Shown piece by piece: positions 6,482 to 13,796 of a stretch of DNA of 30,494 nt (within the stretch, counting starts at the first letter, position 1; every line of letters starts with the position of its first letter). Source of the DNA: Arsenophonus apicola (lineage in GTDB: Bacteria > Pseudomonadota > Gammaproteobacteria > Enterobacterales > Enterobacteriaceae); NCBI RefSeq assembly GCF_020268605.1, contig NZ_CP084228.1, forward strand, positions 1 to 30,494. The letters run 5' to 3'. Both the position numbers and the translations under genes were made by a program. The notes beneath the pieces are model-generated. The model was not told where the DNA came from, did not search any database, and saw nothing but the letters and a program-made list of their open reading frames with translations.

Positions 6482-7709
6482 TTAGTCGGAGACTATCTGA
6501 TCGCTCAGAAGCCTGGTTCCTGCTGCTGACGGCATTACTGCACCGTTCACTTCACAGGCTAACACGGCATGTCCTGCCGCTAAAATGTTACGAGCTCCGT
6601 TGATATCTGCGTTCTCTGTATACCCGCACTCAAGGCACTCGAATCTACTTTGTGATTGACGATTTTCTTTCGCTGTATGACCACAACATGCACACCGTTG
6701 ACTTGTATATGCCGGAGGCACAGCTAATACCTGACCACCGCGCCATAGCTGCTTGTACTCAAGCTGACGGCGCATTTCATACCAACCCTGATCCAGTATC
6801 GAACGGTTAAGTCCTGATTTTGCCCTGACATTCCGTCCGTGCTGCTCTTGTGTACCTTTTGCCGATTTCGACATGTTACTGACCTTTAAGTCCTCAATGA
6901 CGATCATCGCGTGGTTTTTGCTGATTTCACTGGTGACTTTGTGAAGGTAGTCTTTGCGGATATTGGTTATATGCGAGTGGAGACGTTGGATTTTTCGCTT
7001 CTGTTTTTTCCAGTTATTGCTGAATTTAACTTTACAGCTTAACTGACGCTGGAATTTCGCCAGCTTTTTTTGGTTGGTTTTAAAACTGTTTACAGGTTCA
7101 AACACTGTGCCGTCTGACAGCGTGGCGAGTCTGGTTACACCTGCATCCAAACCAATCATTGTTGCTGACGAATGAGGCTGAATGTCCATTTCCAGTTCGA
7201 CCTGAAACGATATATACCAGTGTCCCGCATGTTGGCTAACGGTTGCGTTTTTAATCTTACCGTACAGCTTTTGCGACTGCCGGAACTTTACTCCATACCA
7301 AACCTGACGGTAATCTCACTCTGCCATTATCGAGCTGACAATATTTATCAAAATTAACAAAACGAACTGAATCACGCCCGTCATTTTTCCTTTTAAATAC
7401 AGGAGCTTTTGCTGCCAGTTTTTTATCAAAGCAGCGTTTCCATGCCCCGTGCAGATCTTTGAGTTTCTGCTGAAGATTATCCGTGTAGGCTTCTTGCAAA
7501 AAGGAATGTTCCGGCTTTTTTTTCCATTCTGTGAGCATCCGATTTAGTTCAAACGCTGACGGTAGTTTACCGCCGGATTCAATAATGCGTTGCGTCTCTG
7601 CTAGCCCGTAATTCCAGATAAAACGAGCGCATCCGCACAACTGCCGCAAACGTTGCGACTGTTTTTCGGTTGGTTCGAGTCTGAATTTGTAGGCTTTTAG
7701 AATTAGCAT
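6482..7709 (-). pseudogene. tnpB: IS605 TnpB RNA-guided nuclease, frameshifted (copy 1)
   Basis: TnpB is the ancestor-type relative of Cas12 and cleaves DNA guided by an RNA from the element's end. The N-terminal part (7709 down to about 7292) reads MLILKAYKFRLEPTEKQ and runs to RLPSGLVW. One extra base near 7292 then shifts the frame. The C-terminal part keeps the RuvC residues (Asp in GLDAGVTRLA, Glu in VIEDLKVSN, Asp in NADINGARN) and a four-Cys zinc finger (CACCGH and CLECGY). Copy 2 is correct at this spot but broken at two others, so no intact tnpB exists in this window. Confidence 0.85.
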
Positions 7710-7767
7710 TATTACTCAGTGTGTAGTAAATTATCTCACTATCTTACCGTATATCCGGTTAATTTCA

Positions 7768-8172
7768 ATGCAAAAATATAAAATCAACCGTTCAAGACAT
7801 GCAGCGTTTCTTTTACATGTTCACCTTGTCTTTGTGACTAAGTACCGAAAGAAAGTACTCAGTGGCTTGCACTACAAAGCATTTCATCAGTATGCAGGTG
7901 AAGTGTGTCGCGACTTTGGGGCTGATTTAAAGGAAAGTAACGGAGAGTCCGATCACGTTCATATGCTGATCGAGTACCCGCCCACAGTGCAGTTGTCAGT
8001 ACTAGTAAACTCGCTGAAAGCGGTAACGTCTCGTCGTCTGCGTAATGAGTTTCTAGACTTGCGTGGGGCTTACGGCAAGCCAGTGTTGTGGTCTCGATCA
8101 TACTTTGCAGGTTCGTGCGGGGGAGCACCGCTGGAAGTTGTTAAGCAATACATTCAAAATCAGCGTGGCTGA
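7768..8172 (+). CDS. tnpA: IS200/IS605 transposase TnpA (copy 1)
   Basis: This 134-residue HUH-type single-strand transposase moves the element as circular single-stranded DNA. The metal-binding HUH motif is His63-Val-His65 (DHVHMLIEYPP) and the nucleophile is Tyr128 (EVVKQYIQNQ). The length matches the family. It is identical in protein sequence to the copy at 20383-20787, so both elements keep an intact transposase. A perfect hairpin (TCGGGCTT/AAGCCCGA, 8180-8198) follows the stop. Confidence 0.95.
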   Translation: MQKYKINRSRHAAFLLHVHLVFVTKYRKKVLSGLHYKAFHQYAGEVCRDFGADLKESNGESDHVHMLIEYPPTVQLSVLVNSLKAVTSRRLRNEFLDLRGAYGKPVLWSRSYFAGSCGGAPLEVVKQYIQNQRG

Positions 8173-8249
8173 TCATTCTTCGGGCTTTTCAAGCCCGACC
8201 AAATTCCCCTCCCACCTTATGTCGGTGGGAGTACCCTTTGGAGGTTAAG

Positions 8250-8924
8250 ATGGCGTTAAATATTCGTCCTAGTGAATTTAACGGCTTACCCGAGAATACC
8301 CTTAAACATCTGCATTCTGCTTATTTGTTGTTAAAAGCAATGCGAAATATTGGCGTGAGTCCAATTCCAAAACTGAAAAAGAAAGTGAAAAAGCCTATTT
8401 TTATTCCGGCGTTTGGCAATGTGGAAGAGATGATCAAACAATCGCCTGTTCGTGAAAAGATAACTTTTATTTTGGCATCAAAATTGGGCTTGCGGATAAG
8501 TGAAATCTTGGCATTGGACTATAGCGATATTCGTGAACAGAGAATTTACATCTCAAAGCACTTAACGCGATATGGCATTGTAAATTTGGGGATGAAAGCG
8601 GATTTGCAAAGGATCTTACCGCTGCCAAAAGATTTAAAGCAATTTTTGGATAAAGAAAAGAGAGGAAAACCTATTCCATTGTTAATGTCAGACCGTCAAT
8701 CTCGTTTGTCATTAACGTACGGAAGAAGTGGGATCATCAAAAAACGGTTATTGGAATATGAGATTGGTACATTTCATAACTTACGGCATTTTGCCGCGAT
8801 TTCATTAATCCAAAGAGGCTACGGAATAAATGTCGTATCGAAAATGTTGGGTCATCAAAGTATCAAAATTACGCATGATACTTATGGACGTTTTTGTCGG
8901 TCAGTTTTGGACATAGAAATTTAA
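8250..8924 (+). CDS. C-terminal catalytic part of the interrupted tyrosine recombinase
   Basis: This 224-residue fragment holds the whole catalytic domain: Arg82 (LGLRISEIL), His176-x-x-Arg179 (FHNLRHFAA), His202 (LGHQS) and the nucleophile Tyr212 (HDTYGRF). The N-terminal DNA-binding part lies on the other side of the IS at 6110-6430. Translation of the fragment can start at ATG 8250 with GGAGG (8240-8244) 5 nt upstream. That Shine-Dalgarno comes from the IS end. A catalytic domain without the arm and core-binding parts is probably non-functional. An integrase between lysis and packaging genes is an unusual position. Confidence 0.82.
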   Translation: MALNIRPSEFNGLPENTLKHLHSAYLLLKAMRNIGVSPIPKLKKKVKKPIFIPAFGNVEEMIKQSPVREKITFILASKLGLRISEILALDYSDIREQRIYISKHLTRYGIVNLGMKADLQRILPLPKDLKQFLDKEKRGKPIPLLMSDRQSRLSLTYGRSGIIKKRLLEYEIGTFHNLRHFAAISLIQRGYGINVVSKMLGHQSIKITHDTYGRFCRSVLDIEI

Positions 8925-9028
8925 CATTTGCGTTTATTTTTTAATCACAATCCAAAAGGGGTGGAAAGCGATCAAATTCAATAACCATGCGGTATTCAGT
9001 AGGATAATTTACAGAATAGCCAAAAACG

Positions 9029-9134
9029 CATAATTCCGCAGTCATAACTCCGCATTTTGAAAAATTGAAAAACCTAATAATCACAACGTATGAAGAGGGA
9101 TTTTTTTCGCATAAGTCCGCAAAATAAGTCCGCA
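9029..9134 (+). repeat. Four CATAAnTCCGCA repeats upstream of terS
   Basis: TAAnTCCGCA occurs at 9031-9040, 9045-9054, 9112-9121 and 9125-9134, arranged as two pairs with 13-14 bp periods. Three copies are preceded by CA, and the last by AA. The array fills the 262-bp gap between integrase and small terminase. Position suggests binding sites for the small terminase (pac or cosB-like), which is inference. Confidence 0.6.
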
Positions 9135-9186
9135 CCCAAAACGGCTAATTTTACGAATGTTGCACAAGTGTTAACAAGAGGTTGTC

Positions 9187-9774
9187 ATGTCACGGAAAGC
9201 TAAATATCAAAAAGCGTATATTGACGACGTGATCAACTTGTCTTTGGTGAAAGGAAAAGTATCAAATCATTTCATTGCAAAGTGGCTGCACGTTGACGAA
9301 AAAACCGTTAGGAATTGGCGAAAGGATTATTGCGAGTTTGATCATGCTTTTCATCATGCTGCGGATATTTTGAAAAAGGAAATTGCCGAAACGGCAAGGC
9401 AAAATACCAAAATGCGAACACGCAAAATCATTAAAAAAACACCGGTTGGCGAAACGACTACGATAGAAGAAGTATTGCCTAGTCACAATGATATTGCTGT
9501 GTACAAAAAGATGGGGATCAACGAAGTCTTCTTTAACGAAGAAAAGCAACAACAAAAAGAATATTTAAGATCGATACTTGAGCGCAAAAAAACGGGTGAA
9601 ATGACTGCACTGGAAGCAGCGCAATTTTTAGAGATAGAAGGTATACCTGTCCCCAACACGCTATTGCTCGAAATTAAGCAATCATCAAATTTCAATGAAT
9701 CGGAAGATATTTTCCCTTCTGTTATCCACGTTAACGCCGGAAGTTTTAGCAATGACGAAAGAAATAGCAATTGA
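9187..9774 (+). CDS. terS: Phage terminase small subunit
   Basis: This 195-residue protein would recognise phage DNA and load the packaging motor. The N-terminus has a helix-turn-helix (NHFIAKWLHVDEKTVRNWRKDY, about residues 27-48). It is followed by a helical oligomerisation region (AADILKKEIAETARQNTKMRTRKIIKK) and a Glu/Lys-rich C-terminal helix. The family call rests on this plan plus the large subunit overlapping its 3' end by 23 nt. AAGAGG lies just before ATG 9187. Four repeats upstream may be its binding sites. Confidence 0.75.
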   Translation: MSRKAKYQKAYIDDVINLSLVKGKVSNHFIAKWLHVDEKTVRNWRKDYCEFDHAFHHAADILKKEIAETARQNTKMRTRKIIKKTPVGETTTIEEVLPSHNDIAVYKKMGINEVFFNEEKQQQKEYLRSILERKKTGEMTALEAAQFLEIEGIPVPNTLLLEIKQSSNFNESEDIFPSVIHVNAGSFSNDERNSN

Positions 9775-10976
9775 TATTCCACCAAAATTAACCGCCGTGT
9801 TTAACGGGAGTGCCCGTTATCGCTGCGCTTACGGTGGGCGAGGAAGTGGAAAAACACGTACCTTTGCATTGATGTTGGCGGTTAACGCTTTCAATGCAGC
9901 AAGGGTGGGGAAAAAAGGCGTGATACTTTGTGCGCGTGAGTTCATGAACTCCCTTGAAGATTCCAGTATGCAGGAAGTGAAACAGGCAATCCAAAGCGTC
10001 AGTTGGCTCAATGCCTTTTGATATTGGTGAAAGATATATTCGTACCAAAGACAAGCGAATTTCTTTTGTCTTCTGTGGTTTAAGACACAACTTGGATAGC
10101 CTGAAATCAAAATCATCAATTTTGTTCTGCTGGATAGATGAGGCTGAAAACGTACCAGAGTACGCATGGCAAAAATTAATCCCTACGGTGCGAGAAGAAG
10201 GCTCTGAAATTTGGGTTACTTGGAATCCAGAGCGAAAAGGGAGCGCAACCGATGTACGCTTTAGGCAGAAAAAGCCAAGTAACTGTATTTCAGTTGACCT
10301 TAACTACAATGATAATCCGTGGTTTCCTGATGTTTTGGAGGAAGAACGGAAAAATGACCGGATCCGGCTTGATGCCAATACCTATGCATGGATTTGGGAA
10401 GGCGCTTATTTAGAGAATTCGAATAAGCAAGTATTGAATGGAAAATATGATGTTGTTGAGTTTGATCATGATCTCTGGAAAAAAGCAGACCGATTGTTGT
10501 TTGGTGCCGATTTTGGTTTTTCAAATGACCCTAGTACCCTGATCCGCAGCTTTATCCTTGGTGACTGTCTGTACGTAGAATACGAAGCCTACAGGGTCGG
10601 TGTGGAATTGGACGCATTACCTCATTTCTATCAAGCGATACCGGAAGCAACACGTTGGCCAATTAAAGCAGACAACAGCAGACCAGAGACTATCAGCTAC
10701 TTAAAACGACAGGGTTTTAATATTGCTCCGGCATCCAAATGGAATGGTAGCGTAGAAGACGGCATCGCGCACCTACGAGGCTTCAAAAAAATCATTATTC
10801 ACCCGCGATGCAAACACACAATTGAAGAAGCGCGGCTATATTCGTACAAAATTGACCGTAATACGGGTGATGTTCTGCCTGTCATTGTTGATGCTCACAA
10901 TCACTGTTGGGACGCAGTGCGTTATTCTTTGGACGGGTATATCAAAGGCTCAGTCTCTTTTTTGGATACGCTATAG
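9752..10976 (+). pseudogene. terL: Phage terminase large subunit, interrupted by one frameshift
   Basis: This is the packaging ATPase and nuclease. The first frame (9752-10021) has Walker A GGRGSGKT at residues 28-35 and ends at TGA 10019-10021. The second frame, from about 10013, continues FDIGERYIRTKDKRISFVFCGL with Walker B ILFCWIDEAE, then WVTWNPERKGS and the nuclease region LLFGADFGFSNDP. Joining them needs a +1 step at TTTT (10016-10019), giving LNAFDIGERY. The site reads TTT TGA, where a Phe tRNA could slip by one base, so programmed frameshifting cannot be excluded. A one-base insertion in a T-run is simpler. Apart from this, about 408 codons look intact. Confidence 0.82.
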
Positions 10977-11005
10977 TGTATTGCTGGGAGTACAAAAACG
11001 TTCGG

Positions 11006-11092
11006 TTTCGTACACCCAAAAAAAGAACCGTACAAAAATAGGTTAAATTGATTTCGTACACCCTGTATAATAAGTACATCTATTTCGTACAG
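11006..11092 (+). promoter_or_regulatory. Repeated TTTCGTACA motifs and promoter before the resolvase
   Basis: TTTCGTACACCC occurs at 11006-11017 and 11052-11063, and TTTCGTACAGG at 11083-11093. A partial copy CCGTACA lies at 11029-11035. A TATAAT -10 box is at 11066-11071, between copies. Such repeats just before a serine recombinase gene could be its res subsites and operator combined. Confidence 0.5.
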
Positions 11093-11103
11093 GAGAAATA
11101 AAT

Positions 11104-11709
11104 ATGTCACGGGTTTTTGCCTACTGCCGAGTATCCACCTTAGAACAGACCACCGAAAATCAACGCCGAGAAATTGAAGCAGCCGGATTTAACATTAAAC
11201 CGCATCGAATTGTCGAAGAGAATGTTAGCGGTTCGGTGGCTGCTAATGAAAGAAATGGATTTGTCAGATTAACAGACAGGTTAGAGCCTGATGATATTCT
11301 TGTTGTCACAAAATTAGATCGATTAGGCAGGAATGCAATTGATATTCGCAAAACCGTTGAAAACCTAGCCTCATTAGGTGTTAAAGTTCACTGTCTTGCA
11401 TTAGGTGGCGTCGATCTCACCAGCCCAGCCGGAAAAATGACAATGCAGGTGATTTCTGCTGTTGCTGAATTTGAACGGGATTTGCTAATTGAGCGCACTC
11501 AGGCAGGAATAGTCAGAGCAAAAGCACAGGGTAAAAAGCTCGGCAGACCTCGATCACTGGACGACAAACAAAGAGAAGAAGTGATATTGCATTTAAAAAA
11601 CGGTCAAAGCATCAGTTCTCTTGCAAAAATCTTTAATACAACCCGACAAACGATCATGCGAATAAGGGATGCGGAATTTGCTACGGCAAAATATGGGGTT
11701 CCGGCGTAG
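11104..11709 (+). CDS. Serine recombinase (resolvase/invertase family)
   Basis: This 201-residue enzyme is full length for the resolvase/DNA-invertase family. Catalytic Ser11 is in YCRVSTLEQ. LVVTKLDRLGRN carries the conserved Asp-Arg-x-x-Arg segment, the long dimer helix follows (MTMQVISAVAEFERDLLIERTQAG), and a C-terminal helix-turn-helix (SSLAKIFNTTRQTIMRI) binds the site. AGGAG (11091-11095) lies 8 nt before ATG 11104. It separates terL from portal together with HigBA, so it is foreign to the phage operon. Directly downstream lies a remnant of a second resolvase tail. Confidence 0.9.
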   Translation: MSRVFAYCRVSTLEQTTENQRREIEAAGFNIKPHRIVEENVSGSVAANERNGFVRLTDRLEPDDILVVTKLDRLGRNAIDIRKTVENLASLGVKVHCLALGGVDLTSPAGKMTMQVISAVAEFERDLLIERTQAGIVRAKAQGKKLGRPRSLDDKQREEVILHLKNGQSISSLAKIFNTTRQTIMRIRDAEFATAKYGVPA

Positions 11710-11774
11710 AACCCCTAGCAAAAGAATTTGGCGCATCACGCGAAACCATTTATCGGTATTTGCGGACTGGCTAG
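11706..11774 (+). pseudogene. Remnant of a second resolvase C-terminus
   Basis: In the frame overlapping the resolvase stop, codons encode VEPLAKEFGASRETIYRYLRTG and a stop. That is a resolvase-type helix-turn-helix tail. It resembles, without copying, the tail of the intact gene next to it. It is probably the leftover of an older recombinase gene or of the intact gene's original C-terminus. Confidence 0.5.
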
Positions 11775-12052
11775 GATTGAGGTAGTAGCCTATGAACTTC
11801 AGGTCGTGGTTTCTGAGATGCTTGCCAAAGTTCATATTGAGTTTGCATTTCGATCCACATTTCAGCACTTGTACCAATTGCCCTTTCTAGTCTTAAAGCC
11901 ATATCAGCAGAAATACCTGAATTACCATTCAATATACGAGAAAGAGAGACTCTAGTAACACCTAATGCTTTTGCTGCCTCAGTCACTGAAACGTGGCTTA
12001 AATATTCACGTAAAACGATTCCTGGATGAGAAGGGTTATACATTCTAGTCAT
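11771..12052 (-). CDS. higA: HigA/VapI-family antitoxin
   Basis: This 93-residue antitoxin has a central helix-turn-helix (VTEAAKALGVTRVSLSRILNG) and the family hallmarks YNPSHPGIVLREYL at the start and SAEMWIEMQTQYELW near the end. It neutralises HigB and represses the operon. I chose the ATG at 12052 because GAGG lies 7-8 nt upstream. The open frame extends to 12085 inside higB, but without a ribosome site. The toxin-first gene order is the usual one for HigBA. Confidence 0.92.
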   Translation of the reverse strand: MTRMYNPSHPGIVLREYLSHVSVTEAAKALGVTRVSLSRILNGNSGISADMALRLERAIGTSAEMWIEMQTQYELWQASQKPRPEVHRLLPQS

Positions 12053-12059
12053 AATTACC

Positions 12060-12341
12060 TCAATGATAGTCTTGATAATCAACAAGGATCACGTCCTCAC
12101 CTTCAAATTTAAACGTTAATCTCCAATTTCCATTAACAGATATTGCCCAGTGACCTTTTAGCGATTCTCCTTTTAATGGATGCAACTTCCAGCTTGGGGC
12201 TGACATATCAGAAGGTTTTTTTGCGACGTTTAAGGCGGTTAATTGCACTCGTAACTTTACAGCATGTTTAGCTTGAATCCCTGAAGTTACACCTGTTTTA
12301 AAAAATCGCTCAATCCCTTTGTGACGAAAATTCTTAATCAT
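12060..12341 (-). CDS. higB: HigB/RelE-family mRNA-cleaving toxin
   Basis: This 93-residue RelE-fold toxin cleaves mRNA on the ribosome. It begins MIKNFRHKGIERFFKTG and has the conserved core SWKLHPLKGESLKGHWAISVNGNWRLTFKFEGEDVILVDYQDYH typical of HigB/GraT. The Arg in NWRLTF is the likely catalytic residue. It lies 7 nt upstream of higA, with AAGGTG before its ATG. An operator-like dyad sits directly upstream. The frame is intact, so the pair may be active and stabilise the molecule. Confidence 0.92.
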   Translation of the reverse strand: MIKNFRHKGIERFFKTGVTSGIQAKHAVKLRVQLTALNVAKKPSDMSAPSWKLHPLKGESLKGHWAISVNGNWRLTFKFEGEDVILVDYQDYH

Positions 12342-12348
12342 ACATCAC

Positions 12349-12378
12349 CTTGTAAAATGTATATATACACTATACAAG
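12349..12378. promoter_or_regulatory. 30-bp dyad operator of higBA
   Basis: A 12-bp palindrome TGTATATATACA (12358-12369) is flanked by CTTGTA (12349-12354) and its inverse TACAAG (12373-12378), each 3 bp away. The dyad covers the likely higB promoter and ribosome site, so HigA binding here would repress the operon. Confidence 0.65.
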
Positions 12379-12410
12379 ATGGTGATAAAAAAATCAATAT
12401 AAGAGGTTGT

Positions 12411-13796
12411 ATGTTCCTTTCTCTTAAACGAAAAAAATCACCCCAAAAACTCGCCGATGGCGGATTGGATAACCTGATGCGTGAGGTGAATGCGATAGGG
12501 TCGTCCACGACGACATTACCGTCCAGTTTTGCTGCACTTGGCATAACAGGTGCGGGCTATTTTGAAACCGACAAAGGCTTGGCGTGGCTCTATGAGCGTG
12601 TGTCGATTGTGCGGAAATATATCAACAAAACGTCAGGAGACTGTATCAAGCACTGGCGTACCGTGCGTTTTACGGGCGATGATGAAGAACGAACGGAACA
12701 GCTTAATGATGTGTTCACGGGCGAAGAAAAGCGCCTTAACATCAAAAAGCACGCAGAACTGTCGTTAAAACTAGCTTCACTCTACGGCGGTAGTCTGTTA
12801 ATCGCGGTGACCGATGAGGAAAATCTGGAAAAGCCGCTCAATGTGAATAACGAACAACTAAAAGGCTTTTTGGTCGTCCGGCAAGGCGAGTATCGCATTC
12901 GCAAAATCGCTACCAACATTTTTAGTCCGTGCTTTAACAAACCGTTATTGTTTGAATTAAAAAGCGATGAAAAGATACTTGTTCATCACTCCCGTTGTTG
13001 TTTGACAGTCGTTAATCAAATTACCAATAGCACCGTTAGAGCGAATGAAAAAGCCAATGATGGTAAAAGCGATATTTTGGCGTTTATCGCTGATTTGCTT
13101 GGTTACCTGTACGTCAATGATGAAGTGCTCGGCATGTTGCGTGAGATGAAGTCCGATATTTTCTTGCTGAAAGATTTGAACACGGGGATCACCAACGGAA
13201 GAGGCAAAGAAATTATCGACTGGCTGCAATTGGTATTGCAAGCCAAGAAAAGACACAACGTGTTGATGCTGGATGCAGACAGCCAGTATGAGCAAAAAGA
13301 GTTGTCGCTGGCAAATGTTTCAGACATCTGGACAAAAGCGCAAGACCGATTGGCGATTGCGATGGACAGACCGAAAACGATTTTGTTTGGCGATGGGGCA
13401 GCCGGATTTTCGACCGGACAGGAAGATTTGCAATCTTACTACGACACCATTTTCAAAATTCAAGAATCCCGTTTGCGCCCGATTATTAACTTCTTCGACA
13501 AATTCATTTGTGCCAAGCATGGCATTAGCGAAACGGAAGTCGCCTTTGAATTTGTCCAGATCATAACGGAAAACAAAGCCGAGTCTGCCACCAATCTGAA
13601 TACCGTAACCACGGCATTAATGCTATTGCTGGAACACGGCGTGATTGAGCCACAAGACGCGCTCAATGAGTTAAACCGTCGTGAGCTGGTTGACGTGAAA
13701 AACGTACCGGAAGTGACGATGATGGCAAATATGCTCGGTGAGGAGGATGACCGTGAATTTACCACCCAAGGGAAAATTAACGGGGAGGGAGTGTAA
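12411..13796 (+). CDS. Phage portal protein, DUF1073-like
   Basis: The portal forms the ring through which DNA enters the capsid. The 461-residue frame has the features of the DUF1073-type portal family: the N-terminal GGLDNLMREVNAIGSS, then ARG-side motif DKGLAWLYERVSIVRKYINKTSGDCIKHWR, the mid-region KRHNVLMLDADSQYEQKELSLANVSDIW, and MDRPKTILFGDGAAGFSTGQEDLQSYYDTI. ATG 12411 has AAGAGG 4 nt upstream. The open frame upstream to 12321 overlaps the higBA promoter and is unlikely. A portal normally follows terL directly; here 1.4 kb of resolvase and toxin-antitoxin lies between. The databases sometimes name this family anti-CBASS Acb1-like. Confidence 0.78.
   Translation: MFLSLKRKKSPQKLADGGLDNLMREVNAIGSSTTTLPSSFAALGITGAGYFETDKGLAWLYERVSIVRKYINKTSGDCIKHWRTVRFTGDDEERTEQLNDVFTGEEKRLNIKKHAELSLKLASLYGGSLLIAVTDEENLEKPLNVNNEQLKGFLVVRQGEYRIRKIATNIFSPCFNKPLLFELKSDEKILVHHSRCCLTVVNQITNSTVRANEKANDGKSDILAFIADLLGYLYVNDEVLGMLREMKSDIFLLKDLNTGITNGRGKEIIDWLQLVLQAKKRHNVLMLDADSQYEQKELSLANVSDIWTKAQDRLAIAMDRPKTILFGDGAAGFSTGQEDLQSYYDTIFKIQESRLRPIINFFDKFICAKHGISETEVAFEFVQIITENKAESATNLNTVTTALMLLLEHGVIEPQDALNELNRRELVDVKNVPEVTMMANMLGEEDDREFTTQGKINGEGV

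Larger units (their letters stand above)
6431..8253 (-). mobile_element. IS200/IS605-family insertion sequence, copy 1
   Basis: The element carries divergent tnpA (plus strand) and tnpB (minus strand). A near-identical copy lies at 19049-20868, and comparing the two defines the ends. There are no terminal inverted repeats. Instead there are subterminal hairpins: 6441-6474 (CCCCC/GGGGG outer stem, TCAC/GTGA inner) and 8209-8231 (CTCCCACC/GGTGGGAG). Read on the minus strand, the tnpB-side end finishes in TCAA, like the IS608 right-end cleavage site. The other end is shared up to CCAT or CC, and CCAT is a candidate target tetranucleotide. No target duplication is seen, as expected. The exact boundary at 8249-8253 is ambiguous by about 4 nt. 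Confidence 0.88.

Noticed and set aside
7859..8128. Minus-strand 89-residue frame opposite IS605 tnpA, repeated at 20474-20743
   Set aside because: It is present only because tnpA is present twice, and it has no family features. It is a shadow of tnpA.
8941..9135. Minus-strand 64-residue frame between integrase and terS
   Set aside because: No Shine-Dalgarno or recognisable domain. The stretch is better explained by the TCCGCA repeats.
9788..10167. Minus-strand frames of about 100-112 residues opposite terL
   Set aside because: They overlap conserved terminase motifs on the other strand and have no start signals.
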